A stretch of DNA of 64,000 bases. It comes from Paracentrotus lividus (taxonomy: Eukaryota > Echinodermata > Echinoidea > Camarodonta > Echinidae). The notes beneath the pieces are model-generated. The model saw nothing but the letters and a program-made list of their open reading frames with translations, was not told the DNA's origin and made no database searches. Of this stretch, positions 11,561 to 23,309 are shown piece after piece (within the stretch, counting starts at the first letter, position 1; the number at the start of each line of letters is the position of its first letter). The translations under genes were made by a program, and so were the position numbers. The stretch is taken from assembly GCA_940671915.1 (NCBI GenBank), contig CALNVZ010001433.1:661852-725851 (forward strand). Direction: 5' to 3'.

Positions 11561-12479
11561 TTAACTGAAAAAGTGAGCCTTGTAGCCCCCCCCCCCCCCC
11601 GCTACATCGCGGCTCCAATGATCAGATAATGCCAAATTTGTGGTTTTTTGTTTGTTTGTTCCTGTTTTTGTTTTTGTTTTTTTGTTCACAATCTATCTAC
11701 CTACATAAAAGACACAAGGGATATTATTAAATAAGAAACGAGTGGTTGAGGAAAAAAATTAATGAATATCTTATATAATCTAGTTAACCGGAGTGAGAGA
11801 AAAGAGAAAGAGAGGAGAGAAAAGGAAGGAAGGAGGGAGAGGATAGAAGAGATAGAGGGGGTTACAGACGGGGAAAACACCTGAAAGAACGCAAAATTTA
11901 AGTAAGAGAAAAGTTTGGTTATGGTGGGGGGGGGGTGGGCGAGGACGAGGACAGACTTGATCATTATCGAACTTTAAACCTGTAACATGTGAATTTTTGT
12001 TTTGCGGGAGTGTCCAGGCCTGTCATCTGGCGCTACAAATCTGTCTGAGGTAGCGGGCGCTAGGCTGCGGAGGAGGGGTGTAGGCGAGTAGAAGATCAAG
12101 GCTTATAAAAATTGCGCCTTATCAAGAACTAACTGCCAAGCGCATGGGGGTGGTGAGTATAAAACATGAGGGGAAAAACCATTGTAATAAACAAAACGGC
12201 TTTACTTAACTTATTTTTCATCATGATTCAGTAATAAACAAACTTGGCGAGGTTCAAGATGTGAGTGAAAGATGTCAAAAAAGTAAAAAATTTGCATTGC
12301 CATTTTCCTCGTATCCGTCATTTCGTGAAAACAGGGATGATTATTCATAAACAACTATTCGGTGAGGATAGTGAGAGAACCCTAAGAAATACACAATTAT
12401 TTCAAATTTCTTTCCAGAAACGAATATTGAAATGAAGTATCTAAAATTATATACTTTCTTCGTCTCTCTACTTTTACAG

Positions 12480-12985
12480 GTTCAGGAAGTTTATTTCAAG
12501 GGATCTAATATTAGTTCTGATGTTATCCATGGACTATGGTCCTGCCTTAGATCCTTCACCACAATGAACCACCTTGCCATATCATACTGTTCTCTCAGTT
12601 TCCCTCCATCTCCTCCTAAGCTTGCACACATCACAAAGTTAACAGCCATGAGAGTGACATTACAGAACTACGAAGGTCTGCTCTCATCGATGCCCGGCCT
12701 GACCGAAATCGATATCACCATCGATGATACCATCGATGATGCAGGGAAATTTGTGATCACAGCTGGTCTTCGTCGGACAGGAGGAGAACAGCTCACACTC
12801 CTATTACAGGAGAACAAGGAATCAAGACAGACGATGAAAGGACTGGGCATTTTGATCAAAGGAGAAATCAAGAATCTACAGCAGCTCTATGTATCCAGTA
12901 TGGAGTGCACAGATGTAGAAGACCTGGTGGAACTCTTCATTGAGTCCTCAAACCATTCGAGTACATTGGAAAGTCTGGTCTTGAA
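12480..12985 (+). CDS. Internal LRR exon of an NLR (NACHT-LRR)-type gene
   Basis: A 506-nt open exon begins right after a strong acceptor (CTCTCTACTTTTACAG) and ends at a consensus donor (TTGAA/GTGAGT). It enters in phase 0 and leaves after two bases of a codon, so it is internal. The translation is leucine-rich with spaced repeats: LRSFTTMNHLAISYCSLSF, LTAMRVTLQNYEGLLSSMPG, LTEIDITIDD and NLQQLYVSSMECTDVEDLVE. This resembles the C-terminal LRR region of the expanded NLR families of echinoderms, cytosolic sensors in which DEATH or CARD and NACHT domains precede the LRRs. Neither of those domains is found nearby, so the rest of the gene lies outside the window, in the gap, or is lost. The frame and both splice sites are intact, so it could be functional. 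The LRR call is firm; the NLR assignment comes from recalled family resemblance. Confidence 0.7.
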
Positions 12986-13194
12986 GTGAGTAGGGCTAAA
13001 TCTAGATGATTTACTAAATTCAAACGAATTTTTATTTTCAATCAGTCGGAGATAGGATAGCGAGATGTAAGCGGGAAAAAAGTGAATGAAGCAAACTGTT
13101 ACTTAAAGCATGCAATTAAAACAAGGACTCCAAGGAAGAAAAAAAAAGAGCTAAATACCGAAGAAAAACTAGAGCTTATCATGAAATGTTTTGA

Positions 13195-14565
13195 AAAATA
13201 AAGTAAACATTATATAGCACAACACTGAAAATTTCATCAAAATCGGCTCAGAAATAGCAAAGTTATGAATTTCTTAGGTTTAAAATAATTTTTAGGGTAC
13301 ATGCAGGTAATATGGGCCAGCAGGTAATATGGGCCACCTGAAGCAAATCATGTCGTGACCGTTGACCGGTGACCGGTGACCGGTGTGAGTACCATAATGT
13401 TGTTCATATGTACTGTATACGAAAATATATCGTCCTGAGAGCATCTGATGCCGAAATTTCTCTGAGAAAATTGCTGAAAACCAACAAGGTAGGTAGAACT
13501 TACGGCATTTTTTTACCCTGATGTAAAATTTGATATTTCACAGAATGTGATGGTGAAAGAGTGTTTGAGGGAGTAACCTCAATTGTTTTGTATATTTAGT
13601 AAGCTTATAGATTCATTTTGATCATACTAACGTGTACAGGTCAATTTGTTGTAGTAAAGGGGTGTAATGTGGCATTGAATGCTTACCTGACACAGCAACA
13701 TTAGTGCAGGTAATATGGGCCATCCAAAATGGCGGAAATGATTCTGGTACTTAGTATTGGGATGAGGCATCAATCTCTTTGCTACGATTTTTGGGGGTGT
13801 ATTCACAGTATATAATTAATATAAATAACTTAGTGTAGTCCTATATTGACTTGTATAATGAAAATAATATTTGAATAATATTTAAAAAAGAAATAATATA
13901 CAAAATACAAAACAATGAAATATATAGTCAAAATATTTACTGAAGGGTCTTATAATTTCAAATGAAATCTTTAAGTTGATTATTTTCAACATTTTATTAA
14001 GCAAATTTCAGACATGGTAGAGTCATTCTAGTTTTTAAACCATACTATGTTCCTATATTACCTGCACATGCGGGTAATATGGGCACTTTGGTAATGACGT
14101 CAACATTTGAATATTGCAGACAGGGGGGTTGGTGATAATTGTTTTTCTTCACAATAAAAGTTAGAGCAGTAGTTATTGATTCATATAAACAAAGAACGGA
14201 CCGTGTGTCATTTTGTAATTTTATGCAAATTAGGCAAATGAGCTTAGGGGCCCATATTACCTGCATGTACCCTAGGTAAAAGCACTTGTGACCTTGAGAA
14301 TTCCGCAGGGAGTTATCGCTTTTTTATGTCTTTGGGGCAGAAAATCTGGATTATTAGTATTTCATACAATAAAATACAAAGGAAATAGGGGGACTGTGAC
14401 ATCATCAGTTTGCTAATTTGAATATGCATGAGGTTATCATGGCTATGCCAATAACTGTTTCATATTTTAAAAAATCTAGGAAAATTAATTACTTTGCTAT
14501 TTCTCATCTGATTTTGGATGAAATTTTCAGTGTTGTGGTTTATAAATTTTACTTTATTTTTCTAC
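13195..14565. mobile_element. Palindromic MITE, family G, copy 1, interrupted
   Basis: Flanks on both sides match the MITE at 27374-27991. On the left AGCACAACACTGAAAATTTC leads into AGCAAAGTTATGAATTTCTT. On the right, GGGGGACTGTGACATCATCA runs to a reversed version of the left arm near 14530-14560. The middle is displaced by the element at 13293-14274. Outer ends are approximate. Confidence 0.65.
13293..14274. mobile_element. TA-flanked TIR element with five internal motif copies
   Basis: The ends carry a perfect inverted repeat of about 26 bp that starts TAGGGTACATGCAGGTAATA, with TA as the probable TSD. The motif CAGGTAATATGGGCC occurs at 13304, 13321 and 13707, in a near form at 14071 and reversed at 14249-14263. 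Repeated subterminal motifs are often transposase-binding sites; that role is inferred here. No coding sequence. Confidence 0.8.
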
Positions 14566-15603
14566 ACATACAAACCTTCAAGGAAGAAACAATTTGAAAA
14601 TTTGGAGAGAATCAAGCAATATTTACTTATAAAAATCATTTTGTGCAAATATTATGACATCATAATTAAAAAGAAAATAATTTTGAGGGGACATGAGAAT
14701 ATAGGAATTCTTTATCACCTTGACTCTAAAATTGTATTGATTGATTAGAATCCTTGCGTCATTAACTTTCAGAAAATGTAAAAAGTTTTCGTACTCTCTG
14801 ACGAGCTATGGAACATTGTAAAGAGGGATGTTTTTTATGCTTTTACGCTATTTCCCTTGTTGACTCACGCGCGGATTTTTTAAATTTGACAAGCGCGTGC
14901 GTCCTCATGGTCAGTTGAAATTGGTTCAAAATCTATATAAACTGTTAGATCAATTGTTTAAATTTCAAATTAATTATTAAAAAACCCGTATTTTTACGCT
15001 ATTTACGACGTGCGTATAAAACGCGCGCGCAGGCGCTTCCGCGCGAAAATTTCCGAAGTGCTTGAAATGACCTTAAACGTACTTTAGTTTGACCCTTGAG
15101 TGATTTAAATAAGTTTTATATTTTAATGCGCCCGTTTATGAGATTTTCACCGTGAATACGTAATCTTTCAAATAAGCTGTCGAATAATTTTTTGGTCCGG
15201 AATATGCTGCACTTTATTAGAGACCAGTCACGAGGCATTTGGCCTCAATTTTTGGCGCCCACGATTAGATAAAAAGTGTATTTGTAATTGATACTGTATT
15301 CCGTAATAATGATTTAAAAATGTTTTACATTGTATTGTTAAGAAATGTGTGCAGATTACGATTAAAGTAAACGATTGAAGATTTCTTGCTGCATTCAGAC
15401 CCGACGCCCAAGAATCCGCGCATTATCAAGTGCGATCGCATTTTTTGTAATGCCTAAAAAGATCTGAAACGTACTCTAAATTATTAACATTTTATTTTTA
15501 TCGAACGCGTAATTCGCAACATTGATAAAATGCGCAATTACTTGAATTTCATGTCAATAAACATGAAATTGCAATGACGATTATTTAGAAAAATATAAGA
15601 GAT
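14566..15603. other. No gene recognised
   Basis: AT-rich with a CpG-richer patch at about 14865-15060 that includes CGCGCGCGCAGGCGC. It may be repeat-derived but has no partner elsewhere in the window. Confidence 0.45.
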
Positions 15604-15888
15604 ATGCGAAATTCACAAAATGGCGTGTGGATAACGTCACATTATGCTAATGAAATAGAAAAAGATTTAGTGCTCAGATCTTATTATGTTCTATCACTGT
15701 TTAAAAATTTTAATGATTTAATAGTTATGATGCGGACAAAATTGATACAGAACAATAAAGAAAGATTGAAAAAGAAAATTCTGACGAATACAATAGGTAT
15801 CCCGAACCTTTGGAAAACTTCGTCTATCGTTCCGATCCCAAAAGTTAAAAACCCAGTAGATATGAGTGAGTACAGACCTGTTGCCTAA
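15604..15888 (+). pseudogene. Rex1-like LINE RT, N-terminal fragment
   Basis: The frame ends in IPNLWKTSSIVPIPKVKN and MSEYRPVA, the start of the RT domain of Rex1/CR1-group LINEs (pattern W..S.VVPIPK...P....DYRPVALTS). It then stops (GCC-TAA), with the next conserved residues just visible in another frame. The following sequence is a tandem array, after which the same RT resumes at 16628. The fragment is 5'-truncated and has no endonuclease. Confidence 0.75.
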
Positions 15889-15929
15889 ACATGTATAGTC
15901 TGTAAGATAAGGACCATAGATGTTCACTT

Positions 15930-16560
15930 CTGGCAGAAACTGTGAAATTTGGCCTGAAGGGGTATTTTTTGGAGCTTATTTCAAAAAATTGCCGGCCCCA
16001 AGCGATCCGACCACTTGATCGGGGGCCATTTTGAAATCCTAGATGGCCGCCATGAAAATCAATAAAATCGCCTAACTTCAGTTCTAAATGGCATGTGGCA
16101 CTGAAATTTGGAACACAATAGCATTTTGACATCCTGAATTTAAATATTGCCGGCCCCATCGATCCGACCACTCAATCGGCCGCCATCTTGAATTCCAAGA
16201 TGGCCGCCATGAAAATCATAGATATACCTTATTTGAGTTCTAAATGACACATGGTACTGAAATTCGGTACACATTGGTATTTTGACATCCTGAATTCAGA
16301 TATCGCCGGGTCCGAACGATCCGATCACACAGTTGGCCGCCATTTCGAATTGCAAGATGGCCGTTATAAAAATAATGGAAAATGCTAGACTTTCATTCTA
16401 AAAGATATGGGGCACTAAAAGATGGTACACAATGGTATTTTTACATTCTTCATTCAAGAATTGTCGATCCCTTGTGATGTTACCACTGGGTCGTCCCCGT
16501 CTAAAATTTGAAGATGGTCGGCTTGATAAATCGGCTTGATAAATCAGCTTGATAAATCAT
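15930..16560 (+). repeat. Tandem array, unit about 157 bp, about 4 copies
   Basis: Units restart at about 15991 and 16149 (GCCGGCCCCA), 16305 (GCCGGGTCCG) and 16463 (degenerate). Each of the first three carries a GGCCGCCATTTTGAA-like and an AAGATGGCCGCCATGAAAAT-like block. The array separates two parts of one Rex1-like RT and so was inserted into, or grew within, it. Confidence 0.8.
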
Positions 16561-16627
16561 TGAAGTTGATTTGACTATCTATATCTACGGCACTCTCTAA
16601 ATTCGCTTCGTTCGCTTGGGTTCGCCT

Positions 16628-16920
16628 TTAGACATCTACTGAAAAATGTACACCTGGACCCGATGCAATTTGCGTATAGATCAAATAGGGGAGTAGAGGA
16701 TGCCCTTTTGTTGTATTTACAGAAGACTCTTTCTCATTTAGACACGGCCAGAACATATTTTAGATCAACTTTAATCAATTTCTGTAGTGCATTTAACACT
16801 CTGGTACCACACTTGTTAATTCAGATATAAGATGAAATCAAGTAAACCCTGAATTATCTGTGTTATTTTGAAAAGGCCACAAAGAGTAAACATATCAATT
16901 CTACTCCACGTGAAATGTAA
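16628..16920 (+). pseudogene. Rex1-like LINE RT, middle fragment
   Basis: The frame continues the RT interrupted at 15888: HLDPMQFAYRSNRGVEDALL is the 'DP.QFAYR.NR...DA' motif and FCSAFNTLVPHLL the 'D.SSAFNTI.P..L' motif. The catalytic Asp before SSAFNT is replaced (INFCSAFNT). A stop follows after LIQI, with decayed RT-like sequence to about 16920. This is a dead copy. Confidence 0.75.
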
Positions 16921-17673
16921 ATCTAACATATGGCATTAAATCTTAACATTAAGACGCGTCCATTATTTGGGGAGGGGAAACGCAACACTGCATTCATGAG
17001 TTTAGTGGAAATACAGCTGAGCGGCGCAGAAAATTATACGGCTCCACATAAATGTCAACTATAAACCCGCGCTGACGACGGGAAGGGAAGAGTTAAAAAC
17101 TGCATGCAATTATTACTTAGCGTACAAAAACTCGCTTAAGAAAACTTCCCTGTGGCTGAATGGTATTTGTCCGTCGATCTGTTTGAGCAAATTACTCATG
17201 GACATGAAAGAAATAATTGAACTTCTATTATAGTTTTCGTAGGTAGATGCTTCAGACCAGATTGGGGTAAAAGACATTCTGGCAAGCCTATAACACGATT
17301 GTGCTGAAGTTGTAATCAGAATCTTTATTTCACATAGATTGATGTTCCAAACGATTATTGATATAAATAGTGATCTTGTCATCTCTTGCGAAGACGCCGT
17401 CCACATGCGATACGCATGTGATATGCGGAAATATCGACCCATCGAGTAAAGATTCTATTGTGATAATGTTCAAAGTGACAGGACTTTTTCTTTACCAATC
17501 GAAATGAATGTGCCATCTTTGGAAAGCTGAGAATTCAAGCTTTTAAAAACTGCTTGATCAGTAAGTAAGCTGTAATATAATTATGCGTTATCCAGGAAGA
17601 TATGATTATACGGCGTATGAGCTATTTTGAGAGCAAAATTGGCCATTCTGTACAGGAATTTGATCTGACTAGG

Positions 17674-17925
17674 ATTTCGAATTGACACAAGTGACAGGAC
17701 TATTTTTTACCTTTGCAAAAGGTTATTCCTATTTTTGAAAAAATCAGACTCTTAGGGTATTTATTCAAGTTGATCATTTCTTTGCAAAGGTAGTTGCTCG
17801 CCATAATCAAGAAAACAAAGTGAAAAAACTGTGCAAAATACAAAATGTCTATGGCCGCGTTCACTTTGCGTAGAGTGATAGTGCCCTCTTCCTCTTAAGT
17901 TTACAACTAGATTGATATGAGTTGG
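17674..17925 (+). repeat. Dispersed repeat, copy 2
   Basis: Direct partner of 9721-9975. A short piece of the same repeat (GTGACAGGACTTTTTCTTTACC-like) also appears at 17475-17497. The preceding 16921-17673 holds no recognisable gene. Confidence 0.75.
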
Positions 17926-17998
17926 TCATGTGATACCAAATGTTCGCACTATAGACTAGAGCCATTTAGCCAAAATATGATTTTTAGAAGCATTTTTA

Positions 17999-19160
17999 GG
18001 TAAAAGTTGGGAACCAGTCTATTTCACATAATTCAAGTGTGCTGTATCAGATAAGACCGGTTCCCAAGCCGATTTCTCACGTTTTCACCACCTAATTTGC
18101 ATAAACAAAATGGCCGCCGATTTGAACATTTTTTAGCTTATGTCTCTATTCCTCACTGGTTGTGTCCACTTTTTACCCTCGGAACGGCCGGAGTATTTTA
18201 CAGTCACATTGATTATTATGTAAACTTGCTAAACTGAGCATTACAATTTAATAAATAATCAATTTTATGTTTATCAATTCATTAATTATGCAAATTTATG
18301 CATGTTTGCGACCTTATATGCTACAATAAACTTACAATGGAGCTATGACTTGATCAAAAAATTAGCTCAAGAGTTCTTCAACCTTTAGGTAAAAGTTGGG
18401 AACTGGTCTATTTCACATAATTCAAACGTGCTGAGTCTGATAAGACCGGTTCCCAAGCCGATTTCTCACGTTTTCACCGCCTAATTTGCATAAACAAAAT
18501 AGCCGCCAAATTGACCATTTTCGAGCTTACATGTATATAAGTCTCCACTCCTCCCTGGTTGTATTTCATTTTTACCGATATAATGGGCCGCATTATTTTG
18601 CACTCACATTGATTATTATGTAAACTTGATAGACTGAGTATTACAATTTAAGAAAAAAAATAATTTGATGTTTCTAAATTCATTAATTATGCAAATTTAT
18701 GCATGTTTGCGACATTACATGCTATAACTTGATCAAATTTACTCAAGAGTTGTTCTTCAACCTTTAGTTTATAGTTGGGAACCGGTCTATTTCACATAAT
18801 TTAAGTGTTCTTAGTCTGATAAGACTACATTGTAGCTCCCAAGCTGACTTTTAACGTTTTCACCACCTAATTTGCATAAACAAAATGACCGCCAAATTGA
18901 CCATTTTTTTTACCTTAGGCCTTATGTCTACACTCCTTCCTGGTTGTATCCAATTTTTAACTTCGTAATGGCCGCATTATTTTGTAGTCACTTTGATTAT
19001 AATGTAAACTTGCTAGACTGAGCATAAGAATTTATGAAAATAATCTATTTGGTGTTCCAAAATCAATTCATTATGCCAAATAATACACGCATGTTTGAGA
19101 CCTTACATGCTATAACATGAGTAACTTATCAAATTAGCTCAAGAGTTCTTCAACTTTCAG
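17999..19160 (+). repeat. Tandem array, 3 x about 385 bp
   Basis: Units begin near 17999, 18386 and 18765. Each contains GGTTCCCAAGCCGATTTCTC (changed in unit 3), CACCTAATTTGCATAAACAA and a block ending in CTCAAGAGTTCTTCAACCTT. An inverted fourth copy lies at about 23805-24195. Confidence 0.85.
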
Positions 19161-19439
19161 ATATCAGATATTCAGATATAATTCAGATATCCTTCCCAAC
19201 ATTTTGAAATCTTTGTAAAACAAACATACCATTTAATCTCGTTGCTCATTTGTTATATTTCTATGCAAATTTATTTTGTATTTCTTTGTTTTATCAAAAT
19301 GGTCACATAAAGATAAAAAAAATAATTAAATGTTTGAATGATGACATTCAGCACATTGTACAGGTAGCGATCTCCATGAAGTCCCTATCCAGCTTCGACC
19401 CTCTATTGGTTATTCCCATCCTTGAGAGGAAGATGTCGG

Positions 19440-21030
19440 TATATTGGTTATTCCCATCCTTGAGAGGAAGATGTGGAGCTAATTCATAGCATACTCTCTG
19501 CAGCCTCCACTGGGTAGAATTCTACCTTCCATCCCTCTCCTTGCATTCTGTCATACATGTTAGTCCAGCATACTTTGATGTCTTGTACTTATAGGCCATC
19601 TCCTCCCGAAGGAGAGTCAATTCACAGAGAGCTATACCAACTTAGACTCCCTTGATCATGCAGACTACCATATCCGGTCACATTTACAAATTCACTGGGG
19701 AATGTAATCTGCTGTTCCATGTGAACCAACTGCCAGTTTCTTGCTTAGACGAAGGAGTCGAGCTTTATTTGGTCTACCTTTCTTGTTGACTCTGGACAGT
19801 GTACATCCCTGTCTTTACTAATGAGATCATCACAGGGTAATTGATGATTTTGTTTGGTCTGCCCTGTCCATAGCATTCATTGCTAAGCACTCCCAGGATC
19901 TCATTGTGCTTCCAAGTATATGAGCTTTCTTCAAGATAGACAGGGGAATTTGATAGAATATGCTTGAGTGAGCCCTATTTTCCTCATTTGTGGCGGGTCT
20001 CGTTCTCGGTCTAGGCCAACTTCCTCAGGTTGTATGGGGAGGGACGAACATCACTGATGCTTGTAGCAAGAACTTGGTTGTACCTGTTTCCATCTTCTAT
20101 ATGTCTTTCCAGGACAAGGACTGTGGTTCAAGGCATTCCAATCAACGCCAAGCTCCTTGCTACACGAGGCCAACTGCCTTATCCATGTTTAAAACATGTT
20201 AGCTTTCTTTACCTCTTAACTCCTCTCCTCTGCAACAGCGATCAGGGGTAGAATAAGCTTTGTGAAATGTCCATTAATGTTAATGTTTGTTGTGCATAGA
20301 AAATTAAACGTGTTTAGCGGATATTCTCTGTTCTATCCTCTCAGTATATGCGTCGTTGCCATTTCGTACAGCATCAGTGGCCATCAATTCTGTGGAAGAA
20401 CCCAAACTTCAGGCATCACAACTTCAATTTACCTGGGAGGGGACATCTGTCGATACATTTCAGTCCATCTTTCACATCACCTGGTCCTCATTAATCTGGT
20501 TCTTGTGAGACAGCTCATTATTGAACTAGCACCACAAGCTCTGGACAGGGGCTTCTGATATTGTTGGAATGACCTCATTCGCTACAATGTAACGTGTCCT
20601 GTTATCTACCCTTCCGTCCCTGATGGTCAAGTTCCTTGATTTCTTTGGTTTGAAATTCATCCTGCACCAGCTTATCAGCTGGTCCATGTGCTCAAGAGCC
20701 TTCATCGATTGAGTAAAGTCAGGTCATCCATGAAAGCTCGTATTTCTTGCAGCTTGAGTCCAGGTTCGATCTTAATACCTCGTCAACTGGAAAATGCAGC
20801 TATACATGGAGTTACTTTCTCTTTTGCAATGACAAAAAAGGATTCGATAGATGGCACACCCCATTGGAATGCCTAGCGATTGGAAGAGCTTGTAAGCTGA
20901 TGTGAATTCCTTGGTGGCAAACCTCAGAGTGTTGAAGTCCTAAAAGTAGCAATTCAGGAAGTTGATATTAGATTGTCCGGAATGTAGAAAAGTCCATGGT
21001 AAACCAAATCATTGAGTGCAGCAATGACCT
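19440..21030 (-). pseudogene. Degenerate reverse transcriptase (LINE-like)
   Basis: Read on the minus strand across frameshifts and stops, the order of conserved pieces is right for a family of invertebrate and fish retroelement RTs. LGIPMGCAI near 20870 is the 'G..QGC..SP' region. FMDDLTLL at about 20735-20712 is the catalytic F/Y-x-DD box. LEHMDQLISW and MNFKPKKSRNLTIRDGRV follow, and near the C-terminus RPDMVV, ELTLLREE and KYKTSKYAGL lead to ECKERGWKVEFYPVE near 19500. The family's C-terminal 'PVEVGCRG' signature is recognisable. The coding order is complete from mid-RT to the end, but there is no intact frame. Decayed sequence up to about 21750 may be the N-terminal part. Family resemblance is recalled, not searched. 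Confidence 0.6.
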
Positions 21031-21883
21031 ATATGCGTGGGCAAGGAGCAAAATTTGTTTTGGCCACAGGGGTAGCGTTCAGTTTGTCAATTATTATTAT
21101 TTTATTTCTTATATGTTGATGATCTCTGCATTGCCTTACATGAAAATTCCTTTGAAGAAATGAAAATAACTCGTTAATATGCTGCGAATCCCTTTGCTAG
21201 TGAATTCTGAAAACAGTCAAATAAGTGTCTTTCATCTCTAGAGACTACAGGCGCCCAAGGACAATTGAGGATCAGATAATACGGAAATCTGCATTAACTG
21301 CTCAAACATGTCCCTGCGCTGATCTACCTAAATTTGGCATTAGATTGTTCCCTACAATGCCAAGACAAAGCAAAATTAGGATCCAGGAATAACATTCTAA
21401 ACAAGCTGGCTAACACCAAATGGGGATAACCCCTCCATATCCTCTCTATAATTATAATCATGCCAATTAGAGACTGAAATAAAGACATAGTTTAGTCCCT
21501 TGTTAGCTCTGAACACAATCGAAGACCATCTCTGTGGACCAGCCACCTCAAATAAATGCCATACAAATGTCCAAAAGAGTCTCTCTCATCAGGTTCTGAT
21601 GAGCCATAGCACACCTGGTCATGCCTGAACCACCTTAGGACATGCTCAGGCACTGGTGGCACAGGACAGTGTAAGGTCCTAACGGGATAATGGGGATACA
21701 GCGAAGATGGACAAAATTAGTGTGAGTGTGGGAAAGAGCAAACCAAGGAACACCTTCTGGTATACGCCCACCTAATGGAACTATGTACCCTTATAGACCT
21801 TAAAAAGTTTCACCCACAGCATAATCCTGTAATAAATAGTGGTCAGTGTTATTTAAATTTAAAGCAAAATTATTGTTATGGCC

Positions 21884-23309
21884 TTAAAGGTCTACTAAAT
21901 TAGAAAAATAATTGTCCATTTTTCGTTAGAAGGAATCATCAGAAGTCCCATATTACCACCCATTTTTTTAAAAACACTTTTGATAATTTATTATGATCAT
22001 TTGAAAAGCCCATAATTGCCCATCCCGCTGCCATAAGCCCCGCCCCTAAAAAGCTTCATCGAAGCGATATCGTAGTCACGTGACTGTGACGTATTGTGAG
22101 TAAGCCAGCTGCAAGGACAGTGTGTATGCCGTGTAGAGATGCAGGGAGCGCCCGAGCTGGCGGGGCCGCTACCCGGCCGCTACCCCATGCTCCCGTTGCA
22201 CGTCGACCATATATACTGTTCTTTCACACATTAGATTAGTCACTAGAATGATGTTTTGGACACGATTTCATCAATAAATGTCTAATTCTTGTGTATATAA
22301 GGGTTGTAGTAAGACCACTGAGGATGCTAGGGCCTAGCTTTTATGCTTGCATCGTCTTCCAAAAGAGAATGAAAGCTTTCGGAGTTTGGAGAAGTAAGTC
22401 AAGCTTACTTGAGCAGATTGGCTACGGGCCACAAAATGTATACTAGTACTTGCAGTGATTTTGCCGAAGTTGACTTTAAAATAATTTAATTCCTAATTCG
22501 ATATGAAGGAAATGAGAATATTGTTTGAGTAGGTTTAGACCTACTGACAAGTAATAACATCTCTTCTACTTACAGTTTATTAAATAGAGGTCAGTTGATG
22601 ATAAACCATGGATATACTGGAGGGAGCGAAGGCAGAATGAAAGTAGGACAGTTAAGCAATACTAGTAATATATACAGGCGACGAGATCAGACTATACATG
22701 TAATATGAGGGCAGTGTGATGTGTATTCGCATGCTACTACTATGCAGAAATATGACCTCATAGGGCAGATATGGTGCTAGTGCGTGTCGTGTATGTATAC
22801 ACTAAATACACACATGACATGAATTTGCCCTATAGCTGCCCTATCACCCCTAACTCTACACACATATAAAATCACAGTCCATGCACAGACAGACGAGGAT
22901 GTTTGGTAGAAGAATGATAGAATTACGTAAGATTTGAATATTTTGGGGCAAAATTGTTCACTGATGATATGTAACAGATATTTCTTAGGACTTTCATATA
23001 CTAAATCTACATTTATTATTAGTCAATTTTGTTAGTTCTCGCTTGCACTAAGGAGTCCAATATTGCATTTTGTGTACATAGATGCATTATGCCAGTCGCC
23101 GTTTGTTTTGGAGTCTTACTTTCAATACGTCATTCCGCTAATGAACCAATCAGCTCACAGGTTTCAGGAATGTTACCAAAACCTATAGTTTTCCACATTT
23201 TTCGTCAAATTGAGACTTTCTTATGAAAAACAACTTTCACTTTCGTTTTTAGAAGGTAAGTATCCACTGAATAAGCCCAATTTGTTTTTCTAATTTAGTA
23301 GACCTTTAA
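21884..23309. mobile_element. TTAA-flanked TIR element carrying a THAP relic
   Basis: TTAA lies at 21884-21887 and 23306-23309, and just inside are inverted AGGTCTACTAAATTAGAAAA ends. A TTAA target is typical of piggyBac-like elements. The interior has a GC-richer stretch at 22020-22220 and a broken THAP-like exon at 22278-22478. It sits inside the larger 17950-24247 structure. Confidence 0.65.
22278..22478 (+). pseudogene. Broken THAP-type zinc-finger exon
   Basis: Starting at an ATG, MSNSCVYKGCSKTTEDARA ends in a stop. In the next frame HRLPKENES follows, and further on CSDFAEVDF-like sequence near 22453-22476 matches the THAP 'CSDHF...DF' end, with the His changed. THAP domains (C2CH zinc-dependent DNA binding) occur in P-element-type transposases and in host proteins. 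At least two frameshifts and one stop disrupt this copy. Lying within a TTAA-flanked element, it may be a transposase relic or captured DNA-binding exon. No catalytic transposase domain is visible downstream. Confidence 0.5.

Larger units (their letters stand above)
10266..12236. mobile_element. Foldback element with arms of about 500 bp
   Basis: The left arm (about 10266-10790) is repeated in reverse at about 11700-12236. Shared landmarks include TTCTTGATAAGGCGCAATTT, GATAATGATCAAGTCTGTCC and, near the inner end, TTCTTTCAGG followed by a pyrimidine-rich tract. Each arm has two CT-rich stretches; those in the left arm have become (CT)n microsatellites. The central 0.9 kb is a tandem array. 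There is no coding sequence, so this looks like a non-autonomous long-TIR element. No TSD could be read, and the ends are approximate. Confidence 0.75.
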
